Assembly: GCA_965261535.1 (NCBI GenBank)
Contig: OZ253469.1
Coordinates: 3,410,001 to 3,474,000, forward strand
DNA from: VXNE01 sp965261535
GTDB lineage: Bacteria; Pseudomonadota; Gammaproteobacteria; Pseudomonadales; Azotimanducaceae
DNA: 64,000 bases
Direction: 5' to 3'
Shown piece after piece: positions 8,711 through 17,150 of this stretch. The position numbers and the translations under genes are program-made. Each line of letters begins with the position of its first letter. The first letter of the stretch is position 1. The notes under the pieces were generated by a model, which searched no databases, was not told where the DNA came from, and worked only from the letters and a program-made list of their open reading frames with translations.

Positions 8711-9546
8711 GATTCAGTCTGCCGAGCTGCGACGTTCCTGTTGCGCAATCGACTGATAAGGTTGTCCAGGCAGTACTGACCCGTTTCATTGAGCGCGCGC
8801 TCTTCCCTGCCGGATGCAATGCTGGTGAGAAAGACGAGCACCACGGACAGCCCCAGCGCGACGAGGGTTGTATAGAAAGCAACGCCCAGATTCGTGGTTA
8901 GCGCTTTGATCCAGGATTGCAGGGCGGCGTGGTCTTCGAGGTCCGGAAGGGTGCCGGCTGCGGCAAGGGCCAGGCTGATGCCTATCAGGGTGCCGATAAA
9001 ACCGAGGGTGGGAAGTAGCCAGGTGAGGTATTTCAGCATGTTGTAGCGCAGGCCGATCTCGTGCTGGAAGTACTCCACGCTGGAGTCAAGCACGGCTTGG
9101 GATTCACCCACCGATCCGGTAGCCTGGTACTGGAGGATGCCGCGATGGACCAGTCGATGCATATGGCGGTCGTTGCCGGCGCCGTCGCGTTTGATGAGAT
9201 CGTGCAGTTCCCGGATTTCCGGATCGCTCAGCAACTGGCCCCCGCCCATCGATAGCAAGTCCTTTTCGATCTGCCTCCTCGCATCGGCTGCGCTGTAGAA
9301 GCGGACGAACGACTCTCCGAGCCCGAGCGCGAACATGAAGTGCATCAGGTTCTGAACGGTCATCGGGTATATCGGGCTCTGGCGGTCCAGGAACACTATG
9401 CTGAATACGGAGTCCGGCGTGACGCCGAAACTGAGCACCGTCAGAACCGTCCCCGTCGCAAGTACGCTGACCAGCGCCGCGATGATGCGCAGATCATCTT
9501 CATGGATCCTGCTCAGGTCCAACCGGAAGCGACGCAATGAAGCCAT
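8707..9546 (-). CDS. MotA/TolQ/ExbB-family proton-channel protein
   Basis: A 279-aa inner-membrane protein. Helices lie at about residues 21-41, 64-80, 174-195 and 219-243. The third contains LPTLGFIGTLIGI, the hallmark of MotA/TolQ/ExbB proteins, and the fourth (NLGVAFYTTLVAL) matches the last conserved helix. The helices are separated by a ~90-residue cytoplasmic segment. It overlaps the MotB-like vWA gene by four bases, so the two are almost certainly made together as a channel complex. No TonB, TolA, flagellar or chemotaxis genes are nearby, so a classical role is not indicated. Confidence 0.8.
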   Translation of the reverse strand: MASLRRFRLDLSRIHEDDLRIIAALVSVLATGTVLTVLSFGVTPDSVFSIVFLDRQSPIYPMTVQNLMHFMFALGLGESFVRFYSAADARRQIEKDLLSMGGGQLLSDPEIRELHDLIKRDGAGNDRHMHRLVHRGILQYQATGSVGESQAVLDSSVEYFQHEIGLRYNMLKYLTWLLPTLGFIGTLIGISLALAAAGTLPDLEDHAALQSWIKALTTNLGVAFYTTLVALGLSVVLVFLTSIASGREERALNETGQYCLDNLISRLRNRNVAARQTES

Positions 9547-9606
9547 ATTTTCTCGTTTCTGCGATCAGCGCCGCACGGAGTGGGGGTCAGGGTGTTCGCC
9601 ATTAAC

Positions 9607-9737
9607 CTATGCGGTAGCCGAATTGAGGTCAATCGAATGTACCGGCTCACTGCCGGGCTTGTTGACGGTTCGGCGGGACTGCGCGGTGTCGAAGTCGAGC
9701 ATTTGGAGGTCGTCGAGCGAGCCGGCCAGTTCCTCTT
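9607..9737 (-). pseudogene. possible 3' remnant of a gene upstream of the MotA-like channel
   Basis: A short open stretch ends in TAG 60 bp upstream of the MotA-like gene, on the same strand. It encodes a peptide with protein-like composition (EELAGSLDDLQMLDFDTAQ) and is closed at its 5' side by a TAA near 9737. It could be the end of a lost first gene of the operon, cut off when the IS630-type element arrived. I do not recognise the protein, and such a short frame may be chance. Confidence 0.25.
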
Positions 9738-9969
9738 AATGGGCCTGACGCAATGGCTATGGAGGGTCACCGTTCGGCGGGCGAAGCGGAGTTCTCGCCG
9801 CAGGCAGGAGGCCCTGACGACTTGGTCTCCGGCGCTTTCCGAGTCGCGCTGGCTGCGCACCAACTTGGTACCGTGCTCGATGACATCCGCCGTTATGCGG
9901 TCCGCGTTGCGGCCGCCCGGACGGCTCAGGCGCCGAGACCTGCCGTCTAGCGCCGCACCCCCCGGCGTC

Positions 9970-10280
9970 CAGGGCGTGGGGGTCGAGTTCCGAAAACCGT
10001 GCGTGGCGGTCGCACGCCCTGAAGCCGCGCCTGAGCCGGTGTTGAAGCTCAGCAGCGTCCCGCGCTTGGAGAAGATGCTGCGGGACGTGGCGAGGCTTTA
10101 TCTCGATCAGCCGGAAAACGCGGCGATGTTCAGCTTCCACGAGGGGAGCCAGAACCAGACGGGGACCGGACGCGGCCAGGGCTCCGATGAAGAAGGTCGC
10201 TCTGCGGAACCGTGACACGCGACTACAAGCGCCACGGCACCACCCGCTGTTCGCGGGGCTGGACATTGCCTTTTGTTAAC
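9970..10280 (+). pseudogene. IS630-family transposase relic
   Basis: Two successive frames read as the catalytic part of an IS630-type DDE transposase. The first ends near 10215 and contains VLKLSSVPRLEKMLRDVARL and YLDQPENAAMFSFHEGSQNQT, the decayed form of the family's YLDPPENALVLCVDEKSQ block. The second, from about 10212, has TRDYKRHGTTRCSRGWT, matching THDYKRHGTTTLFAAL. The DEKSQ catalytic Asp-Glu pair has become HEGSQ, and there is a frameshift. Neither end of the element could be placed. The rest of the stretch 9740-10520 shows no other recognisable gene. Confidence 0.7.
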
Positions 10281-10522
10281 CTTTCCTTCGGGAGGGCGAC
10301 AACGCCGTTTCCAAGTATCAAGAGCTGGACAACCAGGCGACGCACACTACGAGCCCTGGGTGGGACTGAAAGTGGGGTCGAAACGGTTGGCGGTGGTCGC
10401 CAAGTGCGCGCGTCTCTTTTGAGACGCGCGCACCGAGTGGTTGTCGAGGATCCTGCGGACGTGGATGTCCGGTCCGCAGGGGCATCGAATAGGCGCAGGA
10501 ACGTGACGAACTCGCGGCTGTA

Positions 10523-11218
10523 GTGGCGTTTACGATATCGGGCGCCGTATTCGGTCAGGGAATCAACTGGACCGATATCGACACCGGATGTGATTTGACC
10601 AAGGTCGGTGGCTCGCTAGGGGATGGACGCGCTGGCGATTCTTCCGTCGCCGTGAAGATCGGAACTGCCGGCGTCACTGGTACGACAGGCGCCGAGAGTA
10701 ACGCGACCGTCACGCTTTACATCAGCTCGCTCGAAGGCGCGGCGGGGTTGGCGTCTGGCGATGCTGCGGTGACTGCCAGGGCGTCGGTCCAAGTGACGGT
10801 CGAAGGTAGCTCTAATTTCCCTAACAAGATCGAGAATCGTACCGCTTCGTCCAACGTGATTGCCGACTCGGAGAAGGCCTGGACTCTAAGCCACTTAAGC
10901 GGTTCTCTCAGGGGTTGGATCAACCTTGAGGATCGTACGAAGCTGGTCCCTGGCTTTGATCCTTGGGTTTTTGCGATCATTCACCTGCTGGGAAGTTCGG
11001 GGCCGAAGGAGGGGGACGGCAAAACGTTCTTCCATAGTGGTGCAGGAAGCCGAGCGAAAATTTACGTCAATGTGTCGGGTATGATCCGCGACACCGACTC
11101 GGTCTTCGTGGACCTGGATCAGGACGGTAAGATTAGCGCCGGGGAAGGCCTCGACATCACGAACGGCGTCGCCTCGAAGATTTTCAGGCTGCGGACATCG
11201 GCGAAGTGCTCGGGATAG
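10523..11218 (+). CDS. hypothetical protein with EF-hand-like calcium loop
   Basis: A 231-aa open frame of Gly/Ser/Thr-rich, beta-type composition. Near the C-terminus is DLDQDGKISAGEGLD, which fits the EF-hand loop D-x-D-x-D-G-x-I-x-x-x-E, as in dockerin-like or secreted calcium-binding proteins. The GTG start at 10523 directly follows a TAG and there is no signal peptide, so the true 5' end may have been lost. It lies between the IS630 relic and the Pif1-WYL helicase. Confidence 0.5.
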   Translation: MAFTISGAVFGQGINWTDIDTGCDLTKVGGSLGDGRAGDSSVAVKIGTAGVTGTTGAESNATVTLYISSLEGAAGLASGDAAVTARASVQVTVEGSSNFPNKIENRTASSNVIADSEKAWTLSHLSGSLRGWINLEDRTKLVPGFDPWVFAIIHLLGSSGPKEGDGKTFFHSGAGSRAKIYVNVSGMIRDTDSVFVDLDQDGKISAGEGLDITNGVASKIFRLRTSAKCSG

Positions 11219-11674
11219 ACTCATGGGCGGGCCGCTTGTCCTGCAATGTACTGTCGTACTTCCACAAAGTCTCGGTTCGGGCGATGGTCCGGTCGGGCGG
11301 CTCTCTGATCAACGATACCTACGTCGATGGCAGGTTGGATCCAAGACAACACCAACGCTTCTAACCGACATTGACGGCACTTTGTTTTGCCCGGTCGCGC
11401 GCCGGGACAACAACCTCTGCACCTGCTTGGCCCCGCTCGATCCCCGCTCCCTGAACCGGTGCCGCTCAAGACGGTCATTGCCGATTTGGCGTCCAATCTA
11501 TCTGAGCCAGAACATCGAAGGAGATCCGGCTGGGCGCGCGCGGAAGTGCGTCGGTACACTTTCGGGTGTCGCGGACTTGCATATGGCTTTACAGGAATCG
11601 GAGAACCTGCGCTTTTTGCGAAACTGCGGAGGCAGGGGCATCCTTGTCTGAGCGCAAGGTGCTGGACCCCGTAG
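11219..11674. other. unassigned stretch before the helicase gene
   Basis: No gene could be supported. One plus-strand frame (about 11218-11364) stays open for 48 codons with reasonable composition (VSVRAMVRSGGSLINDTYVD) and may be a protein fragment, but I do not recognise it. Longer frames here disagree with one another and look like shadows. Confidence 0.4.
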
Positions 11675-13225
11675 ATGAATTCGATCGAGATCAATCCCGC
11701 GTTTGCCCGCGCGCTTGAACGCATCGCCAGCGGCGGGCGCAATCTCTTCATTACCGGCAAGGCGGGGACGGGAAAGTCGACCCTGCTTGAGTACTATCGC
11801 GCGAATGCGGCTGAGAGGCCGGTCATACTCGCTCCCACCGGGGTCGCCGCGCTGCAGGTGGGCGGCGAGACGGTACACCGCTTCTTTGGTTTCGGTATCG
11901 ACGTCACGCCGGAGAAGGTGCGCAAGAGCCGGCGCAAGCCGCGGCGCCCGGAGATCTACAAGAAACTCAGGACCCTCATCATCGATGAGGCGTCGATGCT
12001 GCGCGCGGACCTTCTGGACTGCGTGGACATGTTTCTGCGCAAGCACGGGCCGAAGCGCGGTGCGCCGTTCGGAGGCGTGCAGATGGTGTTCGTGGGCGAC
12101 CTCTACCAACTGCCTCCGGTGGTGACCAATAGTGAACGGGAGATCTTCCGCAGCGTCTACGCGACGCCGTATTTCTTCAGTGCCAGCGCGTTGGCGGATG
12201 GTGACCTGGATATCGTCGAACTGGAGAAGGTCTACCGGCAGAGCGATGCGGCCTTCGTCACCCTGCTCAACAGTGTCCGCAACGACTCCGTGGACGATGC
12301 CGATGTCGCGCATCTCAATGCGCGCGTCAATCCGGCATTCGAACCGCCGGACGAGGTCTTCTTTATCAGCCTGACGACAACAAATCGGAACGCCGACCGT
12401 CTGAACGCAAGCAAGCTCGCTTCTCTGCCCGGAAAGCGATCGGTTTCCATCGCCGAGATTTCCGGGGACTTCGGGCGCGAGCAGTATCCGACGTCGACGG
12501 AACTCGCGTTCAAGGCTGGCGCCCAGGTCATGATGCTGAACAACGATTCAATGGGGCGCTGGGTCAACGGCAGCCTCGGCGTGATCGAATCGGTCGCGGC
12601 CTGGGACGAGGGAAGGCATGGCGTGACGATTCGCCTGCGAGATTGGCATGCGGCCGTGGAGGTCGAACCGCACGCCTGGGAAGTCATTCGCTTCGTCCTG
12701 CAAGCGGGACAACTCTCCTCCGAGCCCGTAGGCCGCTTCACCCAGCTTCCCTTTCGGCTGGCGTGGGCCGTCACCATTCACAAGAGCCAGGGCAAGACCT
12801 TCGACAATGTCGTTATCGACCTGGAGCGAGGTGCCTTTGCTGCGGGCCAGACCTACGTTGCGCTGAGCCGGTGCACTTCCTTCGAGGGGATCGTGTTGAG
12901 GCGGCCGGTCAAACGGAGTTCCATTCGTGCGGATTGGCGCATCCAGAAGTTTCTTACCGGGTATCGCTACCGGGAGTCCGAACAGGACATGCCGGCATCG
13001 GAGAAAGCGGTGCTCATTCGGCGCGCGATCGAGGAAGGCGCCGAGATCGAGATGACCTACCTCAAGGCCGACGACACCAGCAGCGAGCGTGTCGTGGTGC
13101 CCTTGAGCGTCGGGCGGCAGTCATACCGGGGCAAGTCCTTCCTCGGCATGCGCGCATTCTGTCGGATGCGGGGCGCGGAGCGCATGTTTCGCGTGGACCG
13201 GATCCTCGCGCTCGAAACCCGGTAG
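11675..13225 (+). CDS. Pif1/RecD-like SF1B helicase with C-terminal WYL domain
   Basis: A 516-aa protein. Residues ~1-420 are a Pif1-type helicase: Walker A GKAGTGKSTLL (about 28-38), LAPTGVAALQVGG (motif Ia), LIIDEASML (motif II), FVGDLYQLPPV (motif III), and near the C-terminus FRLAWAVTIHKSQGKTFD (motif V) with YVALSRCTSFEGI (motif VI). Residues ~440-516 look like a WYL domain: SEKAVLIRRAIEEGAEIEMTY followed by RMRGAERMFRVDRI. WYL domains bind ligands or nucleic acid and are common in phage-defence regulators. The ribosome site is weak. The neighbours are accessory genes. Confidence 0.85.
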   Translation: MNSIEINPAFARALERIASGGRNLFITGKAGTGKSTLLEYYRANAAERPVILAPTGVAALQVGGETVHRFFGFGIDVTPEKVRKSRRKPRRPEIYKKLRTLIIDEASMLRADLLDCVDMFLRKHGPKRGAPFGGVQMVFVGDLYQLPPVVTNSEREIFRSVYATPYFFSASALADGDLDIVELEKVYRQSDAAFVTLLNSVRNDSVDDADVAHLNARVNPAFEPPDEVFFISLTTTNRNADRLNASKLASLPGKRSVSIAEISGDFGREQYPTSTELAFKAGAQVMMLNNDSMGRWVNGSLGVIESVAAWDEGRHGVTIRLRDWHAAVEVEPHAWEVIRFVLQAGQLSSEPVGRFTQLPFRLAWAVTIHKSQGKTFDNVVIDLERGAFAAGQTYVALSRCTSFEGIVLRRPVKRSSIRADWRIQKFLTGYRYRESEQDMPASEKAVLIRRAIEEGAEIEMTYLKADDTSSERVVVPLSVGRQSYRGKSFLGMRAFCRMRGAERMFRVDRILALETR

Positions 13226-13315
13226 CGGTTGTCTCGCCATGGTTCGGCTCTCGTTGGCGAGGAACTGTTCGTTACATGGGTTCAAAGCTGATTCGAAGTC
13301 GGTAACCTTGCTCAT
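13121..13315 (-). pseudogene. possible 5' gene fragment with strong ribosome site
   Basis: An ATG at 13315 is preceded by AAGGAGGTGACGAG, the strongest Shine-Dalgarno sequence in the area. It opens a 64-codon frame starting MSKVTDFESALNPCNEQF that runs antisense into the end of the helicase gene. Only the first ~35 residues look protein-like. It may be the start of a gene whose body was replaced. I do not recognise it. Confidence 0.3.
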
Positions 13316-13345
13316 CTCGTCACCTCCTTGGCGCGGCTCTTCCTT

Positions 13346-13369
13346 GTATCGCAAATTTGCTATCGCAAC
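13346..13369. promoter_or_regulatory. dyad/direct-repeat operator candidate
   Basis: The palindrome GCAAATTTGC (13351-13360) is flanked on both sides by TATCGC in direct orientation. It lies about 30 bp upstream of the strong ribosome site at 13315. Such spacing is typical of autoregulated small genes, for example antitoxins. The rest of 13226-13602 holds nothing else I can name. Confidence 0.35.
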
Positions 13370-13602
13370 AACAGGGTGGTGGCTAAAGAATCTCCTTTCG
13401 GGTTGGCAGGGGAAACAGCAAGAGCCGCCGCGTAGTGTGAGATATCGACAGTAGAGAGATGCGAAAGATGCAGCCGAATGTGCTGCGAAACAATGGTTTT
13501 TGGCGTGTCCGAGGGACAAAAAAGTGCATACGGGGTTACAAAGAAACCGGAATCAACCGGAGGGATGCGGAATTTGGCGGAACTTAGCCCGAAGGGTTGT
13601 CG

Positions 13603-14391
13603 TCAGAGTCCACTCTGGAAATAGACCCTTTTGGCCTCGAAGTCCACGTCTCGAACGGTAAAGCCCGCATGTATCCACCCCCGGCGTGCGAAAGATGAGT
13701 CGAACCACCATTCCTTAGCCAGCGTCGCCGCTCGCGGCAGTTTCACCCCTGTCAGCGCCTCAATCTGCGCAAAGGGCACTCCGAACGGCTGCCCTTCGCG
13801 TGCCGACCTGCTCAAATGCCTGCGGAGAAGATCGAAGTTCGCCTGGAGCCCAGGCAGGTATTGTTGACCACTGCCTGGAACACGGCGTTCAACACTGCGC
13901 CGCACCTTTGCTGCGGCGTTTTGTCGTTCTTCCCTTTGCTGAATCGCTCCTGCGCGCGTCTGCGAAATGACCCATCTGTCGACCCTCCAGATGGCACACC
14001 AATGCCACAACATGATGAGCCAGATCCATACTACCCATGCGAAGCCCGCCACCGCGCAGACCAACAGACCGAGCCAGAGAGGCACGGGTTCGTTAGAGAC
14101 GAATATCGACCCAAGCACGGCGAGGTAGATCACGCCGGCCAGTCCGCCGCCAAATTTCTTCCCCCGGCTGATACCGCGATCCAAGCCATCCTTGCACCTT
14201 TTGTTCCTCCGTTCGAGCTCATCGACGCAGGAACTGTCGGACGGTCCCTCGGTCACGAGCGCCTCATTCGACAGTTTGTGCCGTTCCGCTCGTTTCTCGA
14301 TCCAATTGCCGATTCCGTCCCAGAGTTGCAGAAGGTTGACAGCGAAGGCCATCGACAAAAACGGGACGTACGCGGAAACGGGTGCCTCCAT
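13603..14391 (-). CDS. membrane protein with C-terminal DUF7662-like domain
   Basis: A 262-aa protein. An N-terminal hydrophobic segment is followed by a basic cytoplasmic region and two helices at about residues 80-97 and 104-130 (VIYLAVLGSIFVS, LGLLVCAVAGFAWVVWIW). The last ~75 residues (ANFDLLRRHLSR, VPFAQIEALTGVKLPRAA, EWWFDSS, GWIHAGFTVRDVDFEAKRVYFQ) fit the DUF7662 pattern, a small module often found with nuclease-type or defence proteins. It follows the 14469-15089 gene on the same strand with a 77-bp gap, so the two may form an operon. Confidence 0.6.
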   Translation of the reverse strand: MEAPVSAYVPFLSMAFAVNLLQLWDGIGNWIEKRAERHKLSNEALVTEGPSDSSCVDELERRNKRCKDGLDRGISRGKKFGGGLAGVIYLAVLGSIFVSNEPVPLWLGLLVCAVAGFAWVVWIWLIMLWHWCAIWRVDRWVISQTRAGAIQQREERQNAAAKVRRSVERRVPGSGQQYLPGLQANFDLLRRHLSRSAREGQPFGVPFAQIEALTGVKLPRAATLAKEWWFDSSFARRGWIHAGFTVRDVDFEAKRVYFQSGL

Positions 14392-14468
14392 GGGCGCGTG
14401 ATCCTCTTTGTACTGTGGTTTAAGAGGGGCGCGAACCGATCTTTGCGAGTCTGTCCCCAGCTGGAGGG

Positions 14469-15089
14469 CTATGCCGCAGTCGGCAAAAGATCGCGGCCCA
14501 AGCCAAAGAAAATCGTATCGAACAGCTCGTTAAGCATCTTCGGCATCTCGGCATCGCCGAAGTCCGCGAACGCCTTGATTTCCTTCGTGTCGTACTCAAG
14601 ACGAAAGGCCGTGTCGTCCATGGTCATCCAGTGCATGTCCAAACCATCTTCCTTCGCCATGCTTTCGACCAGAGCATCATCGCATTGACGAAGTTCCAGC
14701 TTCCCCTGCAAGTTCTGGCACCCGAGGATGGTTTTGATAAACGGGTGATTCTGAGCTTCGCCTCCACCGTCCACGCCATCGCGGATGGCGATCTGCAGCG
14801 AGGTGTCCGGCCGACTCAGGAACGAGCACGCCGCCGCCGCCAGGGCTTCGTTGGCATACACCTGGACACCGTTGTGGGCGCGACTCAGGGCGCCCGTGAG
14901 CAGTCGCACCTTGCTCTTGGCGTTGGACAGAAGCGTGTGGATCAGATAGACAGCGTGCTTCGGATGGCTGTTGCTGATGGTCAACGGTTTCGAGTTTCGA
15001 CAGGCGCGGTCGACGAGGTCGAAATATTGACCCTCCCCGTCACTGAACGTGCCAGCGCCGAACACTTCGATAGCGTTTTGATTCATCAT
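14469..15089 (-). CDS. hypothetical protein, first gene of the DUF7662 operon
   Basis: A 206-aa protein starting MMNQNAIEVFGAG. This start has a GGAAGG ribosome site; a longer frame to 15152 exists but adds only low-quality residues. It has no signal peptide or membrane helix. Segments such as LTISNSHPKHAVYLIHTLL and KSKVRLLTGALSR alternate helix and strand like an alpha/beta domain that could be distantly related to phospholipase D-type folds, but no HKD motif is visible. Function unknown; pairing with a membrane DUF7662 protein suggests a sensor-effector module. Confidence 0.55.
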   Translation of the reverse strand: MMNQNAIEVFGAGTFSDGEGQYFDLVDRACRNSKPLTISNSHPKHAVYLIHTLLSNAKSKVRLLTGALSRAHNGVQVYANEALAAAACSFLSRPDTSLQIAIRDGVDGGGEAQNHPFIKTILGCQNLQGKLELRQCDDALVESMAKEDGLDMHWMTMDDTAFRLEYDTKEIKAFADFGDAEMPKMLNELFDTIFFGLGRDLLPTAA

Positions 15090-15182
15090 CGTACCTTCCG
15101 CTGCAAAAAAATTGATCCGCTGGGACCGGGCGGGCAAGCACAACCCCGCCATCCAGGCACCCCCTCGGAACCCGAAAAAATA

Positions 15183-15210
15183 GATTTATGTATCACCAAA
15201 GCGATGTCAA
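15183..15210 (-). promoter_or_regulatory. promoter candidate for the DUF7662 operon
   Basis: On the minus strand TTGACA (15210-15205) is followed after 16 bp by TAAATC (15188-15183), about 95 bp upstream of the ATG at 15089. Next to it, two direct copies of GCCTTGG-TTTCGCCCT lie at about 15211 and 15239, possibly regulator sites. Confidence 0.35.
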
Positions 15211-15265
15211 GCCTTGGTTTTCGCCCTGTTGACAACAGCCTTGGCTTTCGCCCTAAATTCGGTGG

Positions 15266-15900
15266 CTAGGCGCGTCCCCAAAGTCGTTCAGTCACCGTCC
15301 GGAGATCTCCTCCTGCATGCGCACGACCTCGGGGGGTCCACTCGATGCCGTGCTCGCGGCAGATGCGCTGGTAAAGGCCCTCCTGGATCGCATTGCTGAA
15401 CGGGATCGTGTGCAGGCTGCCCGGCCTCTCGCCGTGGCGCACCTCGCGCGCGAGCTCGTTGAACTCGGAGCCCTCGCCGTTGTGGGTCGACAGCACGTGC
15501 ACGGAGCCGCCCCAGATGCGAAACGTCAGCGCGGCCTTCAGGACCTCGCCCAGGTCGTCGACGAACGCCGCCTCGTCTATCATCGCGCGGTCGCCCGGGC
15601 GGCCCTTCGACCGGAACGCGCTGGATGCGCTGGTCATGGCGACGATCTCCCGGCCGTTCGCCATCGGCAGCCGGTACGCCGCAATCTTGTCGCCCTCGCC
15701 GAGGTCGACAAGCGTCTCTCCGACGGCCTCCGCGGCCACGTTCAGCGTCCCCGCTCAATCGGCGCAGTCGCCGACAAAGCCGCGCGTCATGTCGTGCGCG
15801 TAGGACTGGTAGTAGATGTTGCCGTGGTCGGCGCGTGCAGCACCGAGTCGAGGGCTTAGGTCCAGGACAGGCCGATGCGGCGCGATTTCTCGCACACCTT
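15266..15900 (-). pseudogene. Mu gp28-like terminase large-subunit relic
   Basis: The 157-codon frame 15266-15739 contains FRSKGRPGDRAMIDEAAFVDD, ALTFRIWGGSVHVLSTHNGEG and FNELAREVRHGER, which match the nuclease half of the terminase large subunit of Mu-like phages. Upstream the same frame continues as YYQSYAHDMTRGFVGDCAD, then a TGA where the family has Trp. Both ends are missing. It is the only phage gene in the area, so it is a prophage remnant. From here to 16055 nothing else is recognisable. Confidence 0.7.
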
Positions 15901-16055
15901 CAGCAGCCCGATTACGGGTGATCCAGTCCGTCAGGATGCGGATGTATCGGGAGATGGGGACAGGGCAACGAGGTTCAAGGGGATCAGCTTGGTCCCTCCC
16001 GGCGGAGGCTACCTGGCGGCCATTCCCGACTTGCCCATCGTTGACGTCGCACAGT

Positions 16056-17150
16056 TCAAATACGCAGTTCGATCCCGAACCCAGGCCGGTCGGCGATGGT
16101 GATCATGCCCCCTTCGAGGTGCTCCGGCGGGTCGATGAGCTCGCTGCGCCAGTCCACCTCGCCCCACTGAAGTTCCAGGCTTTCGACATTGGCGGCAGCC
16201 GCGCAGACCGAGAGCGCGGCCGCAGTGGCCACCGGGCCGCGAGCGTTGTGCGGCGAGATGGAAATACCGTGTGCTTCAGCGGCACGGGCGATGTGCAGCA
16301 TCTCCAGCACGCCGCCGCAAAGGGTGACATCCGGCATCAGGACGTCCACGGCGCGCGTCGTGATGAGGGGGAGGAAGCCTTGCAAGCCGAACCGGCGCTC
16401 CCCTCCCGCCAGGCGCTGCTCGACGATGTCGCGTAGCGCCGCCGTTCCTTCCACGTCATCGATGGGCAGCGGCTCTTCGAACCAGTCCAGACGCGCGGGT
16501 CGCAAGCGTTCGGCGACCGACACCGAGCGAGAGAAGTCGAAAGCGCTGTGGCAGTCGACCTTCACGGCCACGTCCTCGCCGACCGCTTGGCGGATTGCCA
16601 GCATGGCGTCGATGCCCTCGGTCGTCGCGGCTTCGATGGCTTCGAGCGGTGCTTGTGGCGATGGAAAACCGTCGAACGGCGCCGCCTTGACCGCTCGAAA
16701 TCCCGCGTCGCGCGCAAGCGCCGCGCTCTTGGCGAAGCCCTCCGGCACGCGATTCTTCGTCATCCGGTTGACGTTGGCATAGAGTTGCACCGCGTCGCGC
16801 AGCCGACCGCCCAGGAGTTCGTGCACCGGCGCTCCCAGGAGCTTGCCGCGGATGTCCCAGAGCGCCTGCTCGATGGCGCTGAACGCTGCGGCCGCGCGGA
16901 CCCCGCCCGCCGCGGCCTGAGGCAGACCTGCCTGGCGATAGGCCTGAATCGACAGCGATTCGCCGAGCAAGCCATGGAATTTTTCCAACTCGGAAACTTC
17001 GGGCTCGCCCGCGGACGCTTCGCCGAGACCGCTGATGCCGACGTTGGTGGACAGGCGCACGAACAACCACCTGGTGCGCTCGCTGACGATGACTGGGAGG
17101 ACTTCCATCCCGGTGATGCGCGGTTTCACGTTTTCATGCCCTTGTGTCAA
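16056..17150 (-). CDS. mandelate racemase/muconate lactonizing enzyme family protein
   Basis: Enolase-superfamily enzyme of 364 aa. The N-terminal capping domain (about 10-120) is followed by a barrel with the expected acid/base and metal ligands: the K-A-A of FRAVKAAPFD (about 165), VKVDCHSAFD, DWFEEPL, and VLMPDVTLCGGV, then the C-terminal ISPHNARGP. These enzymes remove an alpha-proton of a carboxylate substrate; the substrate cannot be told here. The ATG overlaps the stop of the epoxide hydrolase gene upstream (ATGA), so the two are translated together and probably act in one catabolic route. Confidence 0.85.
   Translation of the reverse strand: MTQGHENVKPRITGMEVLPVIVSERTRWLFVRLSTNVGISGLGEASAGEPEVSELEKFHGLLGESLSIQAYRQAGLPQAAAGGVRAAAAFSAIEQALWDIRGKLLGAPVHELLGGRLRDAVQLYANVNRMTKNRVPEGFAKSAALARDAGFRAVKAAPFDGFPSPQAPLEAIEAATTEGIDAMLAIRQAVGEDVAVKVDCHSAFDFSRSVSVAERLRPARLDWFEEPLPIDDVEGTAALRDIVEQRLAGGERRFGLQGFLPLITTRAVDVLMPDVTLCGGVLEMLHIARAAEAHGISISPHNARGPVATAAALSVCAAAANVESLELQWGEVDWRSELIDPPEHLEGGMITIADRPGFGIELRI

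Noticed and set aside
9757..10266. Minus-strand gene of 169 codons
   Set aside because: The plus strand here reads as a decayed IS630 transposase with ordered family motifs; the minus frame is Arg-rich and featureless.
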